A stretch of DNA of 46,774 bases from an uncultured Acidobacteriaceae bacterium (GTDB lineage Bacteria > Acidobacteriota > Terriglobia > Terriglobales > Acidobacteriaceae). Of the stretch, positions 15,094 to 23,914 are shown one piece after another. Under the pieces are notes generated by a model. That model was given only the letters and a program-made list of their open reading frames with translations. It was not told the origin of the DNA and made no database searches. The translations under genes and the position numbers were made by a program. The stretch is taken from NCBI GenBank assembly GCA_903911925.1, contig CAIWFH010000040.1, positions 1 to 46,774 on the forward strand, in the 5' to 3' direction. Position 1 is the stretch's first letter. Every line of letters starts with the position of its first letter.

Positions 15094-17021
15094 CCCGCAA
15101 GCCCTTTCTCGATTTCGGTACTCACCGGCTGAAGATGCCGGCGTCCCCAATCCGCGGCGGCTAGAGGAATTCGAAGCAGGAACTCCGTGCCACGGTCTGG
15201 TCTCGATTGTACTTCGATGCTGCCATGATGCAACTGAAGAATTCGATAGGTCATGGCCAAGCCAATTCCGCTGCCCTCGTTGCGGGTGGTGAAGTAGAGA
15301 TCGAAGATCTTCTCCTTGATTTCTTCGGGGATGCCGGGCCCCTCGTCGGCGATGCGCAGCACGGCGAATTTTCCTCCCGGCGACGAAGGGAACTCCTCTT
15401 CAAGCACCACGTCCAGTTGGCCGCCGTCGGGCATGGCCTGGGCGCCGTTCTGGATCACATTGAGCACCGCCTGCTTCAGCAAGTCCGCATCCACGTTGGC
15501 CACCAGGGGCATTCCCGGCATGCGGCTGATGAGGGTTACATTGCGCGTCGAAAGCTCTTCGGCGGCCAGCGCCAGTATGTCGCCGATTACCGGACGCAGG
15601 TCCTGTTCGCGCAGCTTGAGGTCTACGGGCCGAGAGAAGTCCACCAGCATCTGCACCACGCGATCGAGGCGGTGAATCTCCGCGTCGATGACTTCGAGGT
15701 GGCGCAACCCGGGGGCGTTGGCGTCGCCGAGTTTTGTCTTCAGCAGCTCCAGATGCACGACGATCGCGTTGATGGGGTTCTTTACTTCGTGGCCTACGCC
15801 GGAGGTGAGCCGGCCGATGGCCGCCATGCGGCGCGAGAGTTCGAGTTCCGACTCGATTCTCTCCACCGATTCCAGGTCGTGCAGGGTCACCAGTGCGCCC
15901 AGGCCCTGGCCCGTTCCCTGGCTCGTCTTTTCGTCGCGGATAAAATGCAGCGATGCCTGGATGCGCCGGCCCATTTCAGTGCGAATCTCCTCAAGCGTCA
16001 CACTGACGCCGGCCTGGAAGGCTTCTCCCAGGGCGAGGCCCAGCACCGTGGAACTGTCGAAGATTTCAACCGCATGAAGGCCGAGGACGCTTTCCTTTTG
16101 GACGTGCAGAAACCGCCGCGCCGACTCGGAGACCAGCACTGCCTGCCCGTCGCCTGAAAAGAGGAGGATGCCGTCCTGAAGGTTGCCGAGGATCTGGTCG
16201 AGGTTCTCTTTGAGCGCAGAGAAGACCTCCTCGACATTTCTCATGCGCTGACCGATGCGTTCAATCTTGTGGGAGACGCGCGTTGCCAGTTCCTGTGCGG
16301 GAGCCTCTTCTTCCTCGGTAACGGGCGTTCCGGCAGAGGTCCAGTAGTCGAGTTGCTTGCTGATCTGCTCCATGGGGCGCAGGGCCAGGTTACTCAGCAG
16401 GAAGGCAGCCACCAGGGCGGTGCCCAGCGCAAATCCCATCAACGTGAACGCCTCGCCCAACCACGGCGCATAGACGGCGCGCAGCAGTGTGGTTCGCACC
16501 CCCACGTGGACTGAGACGAAAGGCTGGCCGTTGCGCTCAAGGGGCACCACTACATCAAAGACGCGCGGCTGGCCAAAGACCGTTTGCATCAGCTCGATTG
16601 GTCTTGCGTTGAGCAGTTGGCTGTAATTGGGGCGCGGAGGCAGAGGCTTGTCTTCGTTTTCGGGATTGGTGCTGAGCAGCGTGCTTGCCTGGCTGTCGGC
16701 GATGTTGATGTCGTACACCGTGAGCGAATAGCGGTTGACCGAGTCGATAAACGCCTGCAGAGGCGCATCGCTTCGCACGGCTTCAGCGGTAAGGTTGCGT
16801 AACTCGGAGGGATTGTTGGGATCTACCTGCCGGTCTTTGAGGCCCGCCTCGAAGGCTCTCATGAGGGCGAACCGGACTTGGTTGGCCACCATGCGGTTGG
16901 TGTCGTAGGTCTGCTGAACCGCGGCATGGAGCAGTTGGGTGACGTACACCAGCGACAGCACCCCGGAGATGAGAAACACCAGGAAGGTGATTGCCAGGAC
17001 GAGTTTTGTCTTCAGGCGCAT
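15090..17021 (-). CDS. Membrane sensor histidine kinase (NtrB/AtoS type)
   Basis: The 643-residue kinase has a transmembrane helix at about 7-28, a periplasmic sensor domain of about 150 residues, a second helix near 190-212, then a HAMP-like stretch. A PAS domain follows (about 270-390, LGNLQDGILLFSGDGQAVLV). The HisKA domain has the phospho-acceptor His411 in SGVGHEVKNPINAI. The HATPase_c domain has N-box NVIQNGAQAM, G1 DEGPGIPEEI and G2 GSGIGLAM. The HEVKNPINAI form is typical of kinases that pair with sigma-54 activators, and the NtrC-like partner is immediately upstream with a 19-bp gap. The lipoprotein gene overlaps its stop. The signal sensed is unknown. Confidence 0.92.
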   Translation of the reverse strand: MRLKTKLVLAITFLVFLISGVLSLVYVTQLLHAAVQQTYDTNRMVANQVRFALMRAFEAGLKDRQVDPNNPSELRNLTAEAVRSDAPLQAFIDSVNRYSLTVYDINIADSQASTLLSTNPENEDKPLPPRPNYSQLLNARPIELMQTVFGQPRVFDVVVPLERNGQPFVSVHVGVRTTLLRAVYAPWLGEAFTLMGFALGTALVAAFLLSNLALRPMEQISKQLDYWTSAGTPVTEEEEAPAQELATRVSHKIERIGQRMRNVEEVFSALKENLDQILGNLQDGILLFSGDGQAVLVSESARRFLHVQKESVLGLHAVEIFDSSTVLGLALGEAFQAGVSVTLEEIRTEMGRRIQASLHFIRDEKTSQGTGQGLGALVTLHDLESVERIESELELSRRMAAIGRLTSGVGHEVKNPINAIVVHLELLKTKLGDANAPGLRHLEVIDAEIHRLDRVVQMLVDFSRPVDLKLREQDLRPVIGDILALAAEELSTRNVTLISRMPGMPLVANVDADLLKQAVLNVIQNGAQAMPDGGQLDVVLEEEFPSSPGGKFAVLRIADEGPGIPEEIKEKIFDLYFTTRNEGSGIGLAMTYRILQLHHGSIEVQSRPDRGTEFLLRIPLAAADWGRRHLQPVSTEIEKGLAG

Positions 17022-17040
17022 GGGCTAGGGTCTGATCGCA

Positions 17041-18447
17041 CTACTGGAGTGGCTCGTCGCCCGCAAGGCGGTACTCCTTGAGCTTGTTATGCATGGTTTT
17101 CAGGCTCACGCCGAGGATCTCGGCGGCCCGGGTTTTATTTTGCCCGGTGACCTCAAGCGTGCGCAAGATCAGCATGCGTTCCGCCTCATCCACGGTGGTG
17201 CCCACAGGCACCGCAACGATGCTCGCGTCCTGCGGCTGGGCGGCATGCGACTGCGTTTTGCCAAAGCCCGGGGGCAGGTGCCCGGCATCCAGTGGCGCCC
17301 CATCCTGGCACAGGATGACCGCCCGCTCGATTGTGTTGCGCAACTCGCGCGCGTTGCCCGGCCAGTCATGTGCCATCATGCGGTCAAGAATTGACGCTGC
17401 CACGCCTGCCACCTTGCGGCCGTGCTTCTGGTTCATCTGTTCCAGCATGGCCTCTGCCATGGGGGCCAGGTCCTCAAGATGCTGGCGCAGCGGCGGCAGG
17501 TGGATGTTGAAGACATTCAGGCGGTAGAAGAGGTCGGCGCGCAGATGGCCCTCGGCCACGGCCATGCCGGGATCGCGGTTGGTGGCGGCGAGCACGCGAA
17601 CATCCACGTCCTGCTCGGTGCGCGCGCCCAGCCTGCGGAGCTTGCGCTCTTCAATGACGCGCAGCAGCTTGGCCTGGGTGCCGGCGGGCATCTCGCCGAT
17701 CTCGTCCAGCAAAAGGGTGCCGCCATTGGCCAGCTCAAAGCATCCGGCTCGCCGCTCGACGGCTCCCGTGAAAGCGCCCTTCTCGTGGCCGAAGACTTCA
17801 CTCTCAATCAGCGTTTCAGGGATTGCCGCGCAGTTGACGGCGACGAAGGGCTTGGATTTGCGCGGGCTCAGATCGTGCAGGGTGCGCGCCACCAGTTCCT
17901 TGCCGGTGCCGCTTTCGCCGGTGATGAGCACGGAGACATTGGAAGGAGCAATCTGCTCAATGAGCCCGAAGATCTCGCGCATGGCCAGGGAACTGCCCAC
18001 CATGGAACCCAGTACGCCGGTCTCGCGCAGCCGCCTGCGCGCCACTTCAAGCTGAATCTCCGTATCGCGCTGACGGGTGGCATTGGCCAGAATCGTGCGC
18101 AGCCTTGTGGAGTCAACGGGTTTCTGCAGAAAGTCGTAAGCGCCCAGCTTCATGGCGTCGACGGCCAGTTGAATGGAGCCCATGGCGGTGAGCACTACCA
18201 CGGCCAGGTTGGCATTCAGGCCCGAACCCGCATCGGAGAGCTTGGTCAGCAGGCCGATGCCATCCAGGCGCGGCATTTTCAGGTCGGTGACCACGATGGC
18301 CGGGTCCCAGGCCAGAGCCTTCTCCCAGCCTTCAATGCCGTCACGTGCCGTCTCGGTCCGGTAACCCCAGCCGGAGATCAGCTCTGCCAGCCCCATCAGC
18401 GCGTGGGGCTCATCTTCAACGATCAGGACCTTGACGCCATTCTCCAT
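17041..18447 (-). CDS. Sigma-54-dependent response regulator (NtrC family)
   Basis: The 468-residue activator uses the ATG at 18447, preceded by GGAAG; an upstream ATG at 18492 would add 15 residues. The receiver domain (1-120) has acidic residues EDE at 11-13 and phospho-acceptor Asp55 in VVTDLKMPRLDG. The AAA+ domain has Walker A GESGTGKE, the sigma-54-contacting GAFTGA loop, and Walker B GGTLLLDEIGEM. A C-terminal Fis-type helix-turn-helix follows (KTRAAEILGVSLKTMHNKLKEY). It should activate -24/-12 promoters when phosphorylated by the kinase encoded next. It lies 52 bp after uup on the same strand and may share its transcript. Targets are not visible in this window. Confidence 0.94.
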   Translation of the reverse strand: MENGVKVLIVEDEPHALMGLAELISGWGYRTETARDGIEGWEKALAWDPAIVVTDLKMPRLDGIGLLTKLSDAGSGLNANLAVVVLTAMGSIQLAVDAMKLGAYDFLQKPVDSTRLRTILANATRQRDTEIQLEVARRRLRETGVLGSMVGSSLAMREIFGLIEQIAPSNVSVLITGESGTGKELVARTLHDLSPRKSKPFVAVNCAAIPETLIESEVFGHEKGAFTGAVERRAGCFELANGGTLLLDEIGEMPAGTQAKLLRVIEERKLRRLGARTEQDVDVRVLAATNRDPGMAVAEGHLRADLFYRLNVFNIHLPPLRQHLEDLAPMAEAMLEQMNQKHGRKVAGVAASILDRMMAHDWPGNARELRNTIERAVILCQDGAPLDAGHLPPGFGKTQSHAAQPQDASIVAVPVGTTVDEAERMLILRTLEVTGQNKTRAAEILGVSLKTMHNKLKEYRLAGDEPLQ

Positions 18448-18499
18448 GGGGCTTCCCGCTTCCGTCGCAAATTTCGTACTACCATGAGGCAAAGGCGCT

Positions 18500-20374
18500 T
18501 CAGCCCACTTTTTCTGTCAGCTCAGCCCAGCGGGCGTAAAGAGTGTCATTCTCATGCTGTGCCGCGTCCAGTTCTTTCAGGGCTGCCTGGAGCGCTAAAG
18601 CATTGGATGCAATCTCCGGGTCATCGACGCTTGCGCGGGCTGCTGCCAGCCGGGCGTCGGAGTGCTCTACCCGTTCTTCGATGGCCGCAAACTCGCGGGC
18701 TTCAAGATAGGATAACTTCTTTTTGGCGCTTGAACCCGCATCGGACCCGGTTCGCTGTCCGGGGCTGGAGCCGTCTGCCCGGCGCTGCTGCTTGCCTTGT
18801 TCCGCCCCATTCTGCTCGGACTGGTCCTGCTCTTTGAGCCAGTCTTCCCACTGCGCGTAGTCGGCAAATCGCCCGGTGTGACCGCGACCGTCAAGGCCCA
18901 GCACGGTTGAAGAGACGCGGTTAAGCAGGTAGCGGTCGTGGGTCACCAGCACCAGCGCTCCGGGAAAGTCGAGCAGGTTTTCTTCAAGGATTTCCAGGGT
19001 CGGGATGTCCAGATCGTTGGTCGGCTCGTCGAGCAGAAGCACATCGGCAGGCTCCAGCATCAGCTTGGCGATGAGCACGCGCGCCCGCTCGCCGCCGCTG
19101 AGGTTGCGCACCGGCTGATTCAACTGCTCGCTGGTAAACAGGAAGCGCGCCGCCCAACTGGCCACATGCACCACGCGTCCCTGGTGGATGATGGAGTCGC
19201 CCTCCAGAGCCAGGGCGCGGCGCAGGGTGAGCGTTTCGTCCAGTTCGCGCATCTGGCTGAAGTAAACCATGCGCAGCGCATCGGCCCGGCGAATGGTTCC
19301 CTCGGCTGGCTCAAATTCGCCTTGCATCAGGCGAAGCAGGGTGGTTTTGCCGCTGCCGTTGGGACCAACCAAGCCTACTTTCATGCCCGCGGTGAGAATG
19401 AAGTTTAGCCCGGTAAGCAAGCGGCGGGGGCGCCCTTCATTTTCTAGACCGGGCTCCGTGGAAGAGGGCACATCGCAAGCCACATTTTTGAACTCCACCA
19501 GCCGCTTGGTCTTGCGCTGGCTGGCTTCGAAGTCGATGCCGGCGGTGTTGACGGTGGTTCGCGAGTCCATGGCTGCCAACTGGCCAATCATGGCGTTGGC
19601 CGTGTCGATGCGCGCCTTCGATTTCGTGGTCCGCGCCTTGGGGCCTCTCCGAAGCCATTCAATTTCGGTGCGGACGCGGTTGCGCAGGCTCTCCTGCTGA
19701 CGGCCCTGCGACTCGAGATAGGCTTCCTTCTCTTCAAGAAAATGGCTGAAGTTGCCCTTCACCCGCAGTAGCCCGTCGGCGTATACGCGATTGAGCTCGA
19801 TGATCTCGCTCGAAGTGCTTTCAAGAAAGTAGCGGTCGTGGCTCACGGTAACGGCAGCAAATGGAGAACTGGTAAGCAGCTCTTCAAGCCACTCGATGCC
19901 GGCAAGGTCAAGGTGGTTGGTGGGCTCGTCCAGCAGCATCACTTCAGGCGCGGAAACCAGGGCCTCGGTAATGGCAAGCCGCTTGCGCCAGCCGCCGCTG
20001 AGCGAGGCGGCCTCAGCCTGTAGATCGAGAAAGCCTGCCCGCCCGGCCAGTTCGCGCAGCCGGCCTTCGCGCTCAGTCTCCGTTCCATGCGAGCCCGCCA
20101 GGGCATTCTCAAGAACCTTGCGGATGGTCAGGCCGGCGGCAAAGCGCGAGTCCTGCGGCACGTAGGCTGCACGCGCGCGCTTGCGAACGGCCACTTCGCC
20201 AGAATCCGGCTCAACCTGCCCGGCAAGAACCGCAAGCAGAGTGGACTTGCCCGCGCCATTGGGACCGATGAGGCCAATGCGTGCGCCGTCCTCCACAGTG
20301 AGCGAAATATTCAGGAACAGGGGCTTGGCGCCGAATTGCTTGGTCACGGACTGGGCATTGAGAATCGGGGGCAT
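18500..20374 (-). CDS. uup: ABC-F family ATPase, Uup type
   Basis: The 624-residue soluble protein has two ABC domains and no membrane segment. The first has Walker A GPNGAGKST and signature LSGGW. The second has Walker A GPNGSGKTT, signature LSGGE and Walker B ADVLLLDEPTNDLD. A linker region around 230-290 (IEWLRRGPKARTTKSKARI) is the P-site tRNA-interaction motif area. A C-terminal charged coiled coil, from about 540 onward, marks Uup rather than EttA. ABC-F proteins act on stalled ribosomes, and Uup also affects DNA structures. AGAAGGA lies 5 nt before the ATG. Upstream is a hairpin plus a possible 58-codon leader ORF, suggesting attenuation. The two-component genes follow downstream. Confidence 0.9.
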   Translation of the reverse strand: MPPILNAQSVTKQFGAKPLFLNISLTVEDGARIGLIGPNGAGKSTLLAVLAGQVEPDSGEVAVRKRARAAYVPQDSRFAAGLTIRKVLENALAGSHGTETEREGRLRELAGRAGFLDLQAEAASLSGGWRKRLAITEALVSAPEVMLLDEPTNHLDLAGIEWLEELLTSSPFAAVTVSHDRYFLESTSSEIIELNRVYADGLLRVKGNFSHFLEEKEAYLESQGRQQESLRNRVRTEIEWLRRGPKARTTKSKARIDTANAMIGQLAAMDSRTTVNTAGIDFEASQRKTKRLVEFKNVACDVPSSTEPGLENEGRPRRLLTGLNFILTAGMKVGLVGPNGSGKTTLLRLMQGEFEPAEGTIRRADALRMVYFSQMRELDETLTLRRALALEGDSIIHQGRVVHVASWAARFLFTSEQLNQPVRNLSGGERARVLIAKLMLEPADVLLLDEPTNDLDIPTLEILEENLLDFPGALVLVTHDRYLLNRVSSTVLGLDGRGHTGRFADYAQWEDWLKEQDQSEQNGAEQGKQQRRADGSSPGQRTGSDAGSSAKKKLSYLEAREFAAIEERVEHSDARLAAARASVDDPEIASNALALQAALKELDAAQHENDTLYARWAELTEKVG

Positions 20375-20394
20375 TTTTATCCTTCTCTCTAAAT

Positions 20395-20571
20395 CTACAG
20401 GTTCTCGGCGTTAAGAACCTGAATGACAAAGACCTTGCCGGAGCCGGCGCGCGAATCCCTGGCGTGAAAATACCCGCGCTCTTGCCAAAGGGATCGGAAA
20501 CCCGGCTGGTGGTTAACGCCGCGTTGAATTGCCGCTCTGACGTTTGCGAACTCCATCTCAAGCTCTGACAT
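20395..20571 (-). CDS. Possible 58-residue small ORF in the uup leader
   Basis: The minus strand from ATG at 20571 reads 58 codons to TAG at 20395-20397, ending 20 bp before the uup start. The product begins MSELEMEFANVRAAIQRG and ends VFVIQVLNAENL. It is hydrophilic with no signal or membrane segment. There is no good ribosome site before the first Met; the second Met (codon 6) is preceded by GAGCTTGAG. I recognise no family. It could be a regulatory leader, a small gene, a degenerate remnant, or chance. Confidence 0.35.
   Translation of the reverse strand: MSELEMEFANVRAAIQRGVNHQPGFRSLWQERGYFHARDSRAGSGKVFVIQVLNAENL
20398..20421 (-). promoter_or_regulatory. uup: Hairpin in the uup leader, just upstream of its ribosome site
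   Basis: CAGGTTCT (20398-20405) and AGAACCTG (20414-20421) form a perfect 8-bp stem with an 8-nt loop. On the uup mRNA this sits 24 nt before the ATG and right beside the AGAAGGA ribosome site. It also overlaps the last codons of the possible small ORF. There is no U-tract, so a role in translation or attenuation is more plausible than simple termination. Confidence 0.45.
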
Positions 20572-20724
20572 ACAAAAAAAACGAAATCATTCACAGGGTC
20601 GCTTTTGCGTAGTAGACTGCGACAGTCACCAGCGGCGCACGCACTTCCCCTATACGTCAGGCTCCGCAAAAGACGCAATACCCGCACGCGTCCCCAAAAC
20701 TTTCACCAACTGAGAGGTCCCCCC
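20422..20724. other. Divergent spacer between uup and the GDSL gene
   Basis: The 350 bp from 20375 to 20724 separate divergent uup and the GDSL esterase gene, so both promoters should lie here. Apart from the small ORF and hairpin near uup, I see an A-run at 20573-20582 and no clear sigma-70 pair. Confidence 0.5.
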
Positions 20725-21801
20725 ATGCGAGTTACTCGACTCAGCAAGTCCCGCCCTGTCTCGACCACGGTTCGTGCAAACCGCCGTCCAAGTATCGTGC
20801 TCAGCCTCTTCTCCGCGCTGCTGTTAACCGTTGGCGCGGTTGCAGGGTTTGCCCAGAACGCCGCCCAGGCTCTGAATTACACCTCGATTGTGGTTTTCGG
20901 CGACTCGCTCTCCGACACCGGCAACGTGGCAAACCTCACCCAGGCCAAGTATGGGTTTCGGGTTCCGGGCGCTGCGGCCGACTATACCGACGGCCGGTTC
21001 ACCGATGGGGCCGACACGCTGCCGCCTGCCGAAAACTACTTCGGCGTGTGGATTGAGCAACTGGCTGCATCGCTGCCGGCCAAGCCGGTGATTAAAGACT
21101 CGCTCGACGGCGGGACGGACTATGCGTACGGCTTTGCCACCACCGGCAAAGGCACCGGGCTATTCACCTTCGGACCTTCAAACGTTTACTCAGTCGACGT
21201 GAAGAACATTGGCCAGCAGATTACCGACTACCTAGCCACGCACCCCAAAATCACCAGCAAAACGCTCTTTGTGGTTTGGGGCGGCGCCAACGATTTGATC
21301 CAGGCCACCTCGCAAGACGACGTGATCGACGCGGGCATCAATCAGTCTCTCAACATTCAACGTCTTGTTGATGCCGGGGCTACGCAGTTCATCGTTCCCA
21401 ACCTGCCTCCGCTGGGGGCGATTCCACGGCTTAACGGCTCTGCCGCCACATCGGTTCCGGCAACACAGGCAGCCGCGCTTTACAACGAAGTCCTCACCCT
21501 GGGCCTCGCGCTGATTCACGACTTCAATTCGCGCCGGCACCTCCACATTGCCGAGCTTGATGCTTTTTCCCTTTTCAACCAGATCATCGCCGCACCGGCA
21601 ACTTACTCTTTCGCGAATGTGACTGCCAGTTCGCAGGGTGAGCCGGTCGATCCGGATACTTACTTGTTCTGGGACGATCTGCATCCTACGACCCACGGGC
21701 ATAACGTTCTGGCCACCACCGCGGCTAAACTGCTGGCCCGGAATGCGGCTGCCGGGAAAGCGCTCTGCGCGGCGGGAGAGGCCTGCACGGTTTCAAAGTA
21801 G
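20725..21801 (+). CDS. Secreted GDSL/SGNH lipase-esterase
   Basis: The 358-residue protein starts at the ATG at 20725, preceded by GAGAGG. It has an extended n-region followed by a hydrophobic core and a cleavage site near residue 43 (GFAQ). SGNH blocks are clear: block I FGDSLSDTGN with nucleophile Ser, block III VVWGGANDL, and block V WDDLHPTTHGH with the Asp and His of the catalytic triad. The layout matches the esterase domain of GDSL autotransporters and thermolabile-haemolysin-type lipases, but no beta-barrel follows, so it is a free exported enzyme. It ends with a Cys pair (LCAAGEAC). Substrate (ester lipid or acetylated glycan) is unknown. An inverted repeat follows at 21821-21849. 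Confidence 0.88.
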   Translation: MRVTRLSKSRPVSTTVRANRRPSIVLSLFSALLLTVGAVAGFAQNAAQALNYTSIVVFGDSLSDTGNVANLTQAKYGFRVPGAAADYTDGRFTDGADTLPPAENYFGVWIEQLAASLPAKPVIKDSLDGGTDYAYGFATTGKGTGLFTFGPSNVYSVDVKNIGQQITDYLATHPKITSKTLFVVWGGANDLIQATSQDDVIDAGINQSLNIQRLVDAGATQFIVPNLPPLGAIPRLNGSAATSVPATQAAALYNEVLTLGLALIHDFNSRRHLHIAELDAFSLFNQIIAAPATYSFANVTASSQGEPVDPDTYLFWDDLHPTTHGHNVLATTAAKLLARNAAAGKALCAAGEACTVSK

Positions 21802-21820
21802 ATTGCAAAATATGGCTGGT

Positions 21821-21849
21821 GTCTTGAGGGCCTCCCGGCCCTCAGAGAC
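21821..21849 (+). terminator. Inverted repeat after GDSL gene (weak terminator candidate)
   Basis: TGAGGGCC (21825-21832) and GGCCCTCA (21837-21844) form a perfect 8-bp stem with loop TCCC. Flanking GTCT and AGAC extend it past one bulged G. There is no T-run, so it may be a 3'-end processing hairpin or a short interspersed palindrome rather than a true terminator. Confidence 0.4.
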
Positions 21850-21900
21850 ATCGCCAAACCTCGGAATCTCCGTTGCCGCGCGCCGGTGAGGGATGCAGGC

Positions 21901-21910
21901 CTAAACTGGA
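21901..21910 (+). promoter_or_regulatory. CTAAACTGGA start-proximal box before the rhodanese gene
   Basis: CTAAACTGGA ends 3 nt before the ATG at 21914. The same 10-mer ends 3 nt before the GTG of nadE (26912-26921). TAAACT fits a -10 element positioned for a leaderless transcript. A GGA near the start is too close to act as a standard ribosome site. Confidence 0.4.
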
Positions 21911-21913
21911 GCC

Positions 21914-22237
21914 ATGCTGGATTACGAAATTTCTGCCAACGAAGCGGCGATTTTGCTGAAAGAAAAACAGGCGAGGCTTATCGATGTTCGAGAGCCCTGG
22001 GAGTTCGAGACAACCCGCATTGACGGCAGCCTGCCCATGCCCATGGGCGAGGTGGCTGCCCGCGCCCACCAGGAACTGGAGCCGGACGAACTGCTGGTGG
22101 TGTTATGCCATCACGGCATTCGATCGATGAACGTGGCCGTCTGGCTGCGCGGCCAGGGGTTTGAGCAGGCGCAGTCGGTGCGCGGGGGCATTGATGCATG
22201 GTCGGTTGAGGTCGATCCGACGGTCAAGCGCTACTAG
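21914..22237 (+). CDS. Single-domain rhodanese-like protein
   Basis: The 107-residue cytosolic protein is a lone rhodanese domain of the GlpE/ThiF-associated size. It has the N-terminal CH2A-like RLIDVREPWEFETTRIDGS. Cys65 starts the active-site loop CHHGIRS, matching the CxxGxRS pattern needed to carry a persulfide. The C-terminal GFEQAQSVRGGIDAWS is the usual end. It likely transfers sulfane sulfur to an acceptor that cannot be inferred here. No sulfur-metabolism gene is adjacent. The leader is minimal (box CTAAACTGGA just before ATG). Confidence 0.9.
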   Translation: MLDYEISANEAAILLKEKQARLIDVREPWEFETTRIDGSLPMPMGEVAARAHQELEPDELLVVLCHHGIRSMNVAVWLRGQGFEQAQSVRGGIDAWSVEVDPTVKRY

Positions 22238-22282
22238 GTCTTCGCCCCTTTCGCTTCCTGGTGACATTGAGTGTTGCGGAAT

Positions 22283-22308
22283 CCCAGGTCTCAGGACCGA
22301 GACCTGGG
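22283..22308. repeat. 10-bp perfect palindromic hairpin, REP-like
   Basis: CCCAGGTCTC (22283-22292) and GAGACCTGGG (22299-22308) pair perfectly around AGGACC. Similar CCAGGTC-loop-GACCTGG elements are common in acidobacterial spacers, so this is probably a dispersed extragenic palindrome. It might also terminate rhodanese transcription, though it lacks a T-run. Confidence 0.55.
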
Positions 22309-22441
22309 GCACCCGACCCCAGCACAAGATCAACGATTCGCAGAATTGGAATCGGCACCGTTTCAGTGGTTTGCGGTTTGGGCCGGGCGCGCCTCAACGG
22401 TCTATACTCGGTTCTGTCTGTTTTTTGAAGGGAGTTTTCCG

Positions 22442-23812
22442 ATGTCTTCGTCCGCCGTAGCTTACGCCAAAAAGAACCATTCCCGTTTTCTCGATGAACT
22501 CAAGGCCCTGTTGCGCATTCCTTCTATCTCCACGCTCCCTGAAAACAAGGACGATTGCCGCCACGCCGCTGAGGTGCTGGTGGCCGAACTGAAGCGCATC
22601 GGCATGGAAAATGCGCGGCTCATCGAGACCGAGGGCCACCCGCTGGTTTATGCCGATTGGTTGAAGGCTGCAGGCAAGCCGACCGCGCTGATCTATGGGC
22701 ACTATGACGTGCAGCCTACCGATCCGATCGAGGAGTGGCTGAGCCCGCCCTTTGAACCCACCGAGCGCGATGGCAACCTCTACGCCCGCGGCTCAGCCGA
22801 CGACAAGGGGCAGGTGTGGGCGCAGATCAAGGCGTTGGAGTCGCTGATGGCCGCCAACGGCGCTCTGCCACTGAACGTGCGCGTCCTGCTGGAGGGCGAA
22901 GAAGAAGTTGGCGGGGAGGGAATTGCCAGTTTTGTGGCCTCAAAGCCGCCCGAGCTGAAGGCCGACTTTGCGCTGGTCTCGGATACCGAGTTGTTTGCTC
23001 CCGGCCTGCCCACCCTGTGCGTGGGTTTGCGCGGCATGATTTATACCGAGCTTGAAGTGCGCGGCGCCAAGACCGACCTGCACTCGGGCATGTACGGCGG
23101 GGCGGCGCCCAATCCATTTGTGTCGCTGGCGCAGATGATTGCCAAACTCAAAGACGAGAACGGCCACATTCTTATCCCCGGGTTCTACGACGACATTATC
23201 CCGCCCAGCTCCGAGGAACTGGCCGCCTGGGAGAGCCTGCCCTTCGACGAAGAACACTATCGCAAAACCGAAGTGGGTTCTCGCGAACTGGTGGGCGAGG
23301 CGGGCTACAGCGTAATGGAGCGGACCTGGGCCAGGCCCTCGCTGGACGTGCACGGAATTCCCGGCGGCTTTATCGGCGCCGGCGCCAAGACGGTAATACC
23401 TGCCAAGGCGCTGGCCAAGATTTCAATGCGCCTGGTGCCGGGCATGACTCCGGCCAAAGCCTTTGCGCTGTACAAGGCCTACATGGAGAAGGTTGCGCCT
23501 GCGGGCGTTGACATCGATGTGCGGCTGATTCATGCCGGGGACCCCTGCCTGATCCCGGTGAATAACCGATTTGTTCAGGCGGCCACCAAGGCTCTGCACG
23601 AGGTTTGGGGCAAGGATACGGTTTTCATCCGCTCCGGCGGCTCCATTCCAATCGTGGGCGACTTTGACCGTCATCTGGGCGTGCCCAGCGTGATGATGGG
23701 CTTCGGCCTGCCCGACGACAACATTCATGCGCCCAACGAGAAGTTCCACCTGAAGAATTTCGAATTGGGCATTGAGTCGATTGTGCGGTTCCTGGAGGAG
23801 TCAGCCAATTAG
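22442..23812 (+). CDS. M20-family dipeptidase/metallopeptidase
   Basis: The 456-residue cytosolic zinc peptidase belongs to the M20 group (carnosinase/CNDP-like dipeptidases). Metal-site motifs are YGHYDVQPTD (His and catalytic Asp), ARGSADDKG (bridging Asp), EGEEEVGGEG (catalytic Glu-Glu), and SDTE (Asp ligand). The final His is probably in the DDNIHAPNEKF segment. The lid/dimerisation domain lies between about 205 and 330. The ATG at 22442 is preceded by GGGAG, and TATACT at 22403-22408 is a plausible -10. It stands alone between the rhodanese and MlaF-like genes. Exact peptide substrate is unknown. Confidence 0.92.
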   Translation: MSSSAVAYAKKNHSRFLDELKALLRIPSISTLPENKDDCRHAAEVLVAELKRIGMENARLIETEGHPLVYADWLKAAGKPTALIYGHYDVQPTDPIEEWLSPPFEPTERDGNLYARGSADDKGQVWAQIKALESLMAANGALPLNVRVLLEGEEEVGGEGIASFVASKPPELKADFALVSDTELFAPGLPTLCVGLRGMIYTELEVRGAKTDLHSGMYGGAAPNPFVSLAQMIAKLKDENGHILIPGFYDDIIPPSSEELAAWESLPFDEEHYRKTEVGSRELVGEAGYSVMERTWARPSLDVHGIPGGFIGAGAKTVIPAKALAKISMRLVPGMTPAKAFALYKAYMEKVAPAGVDIDVRLIHAGDPCLIPVNNRFVQAATKALHEVWGKDTVFIRSGGSIPIVGDFDRHLGVPSVMMGFGLPDDNIHAPNEKFHLKNFELGIESIVRFLEESAN

Positions 23813-23914
23813 GCGGAGTGTGGGGTGCGACTGAGGAAGCACTTCCGGATTTGTTCTAGAAACCGCCTGGCGGTGAGTTGCCGCACGTTTTTCGCGTAAT
23901 CTGATTCCACCACC

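Noticed and set aside
15207..18837. Long plus-strand frames (316 and 471 codons)
   Set aside because: They are shadows of the sensor kinase and NtrC-like genes, whose motifs are unmistakable on the minus strand.
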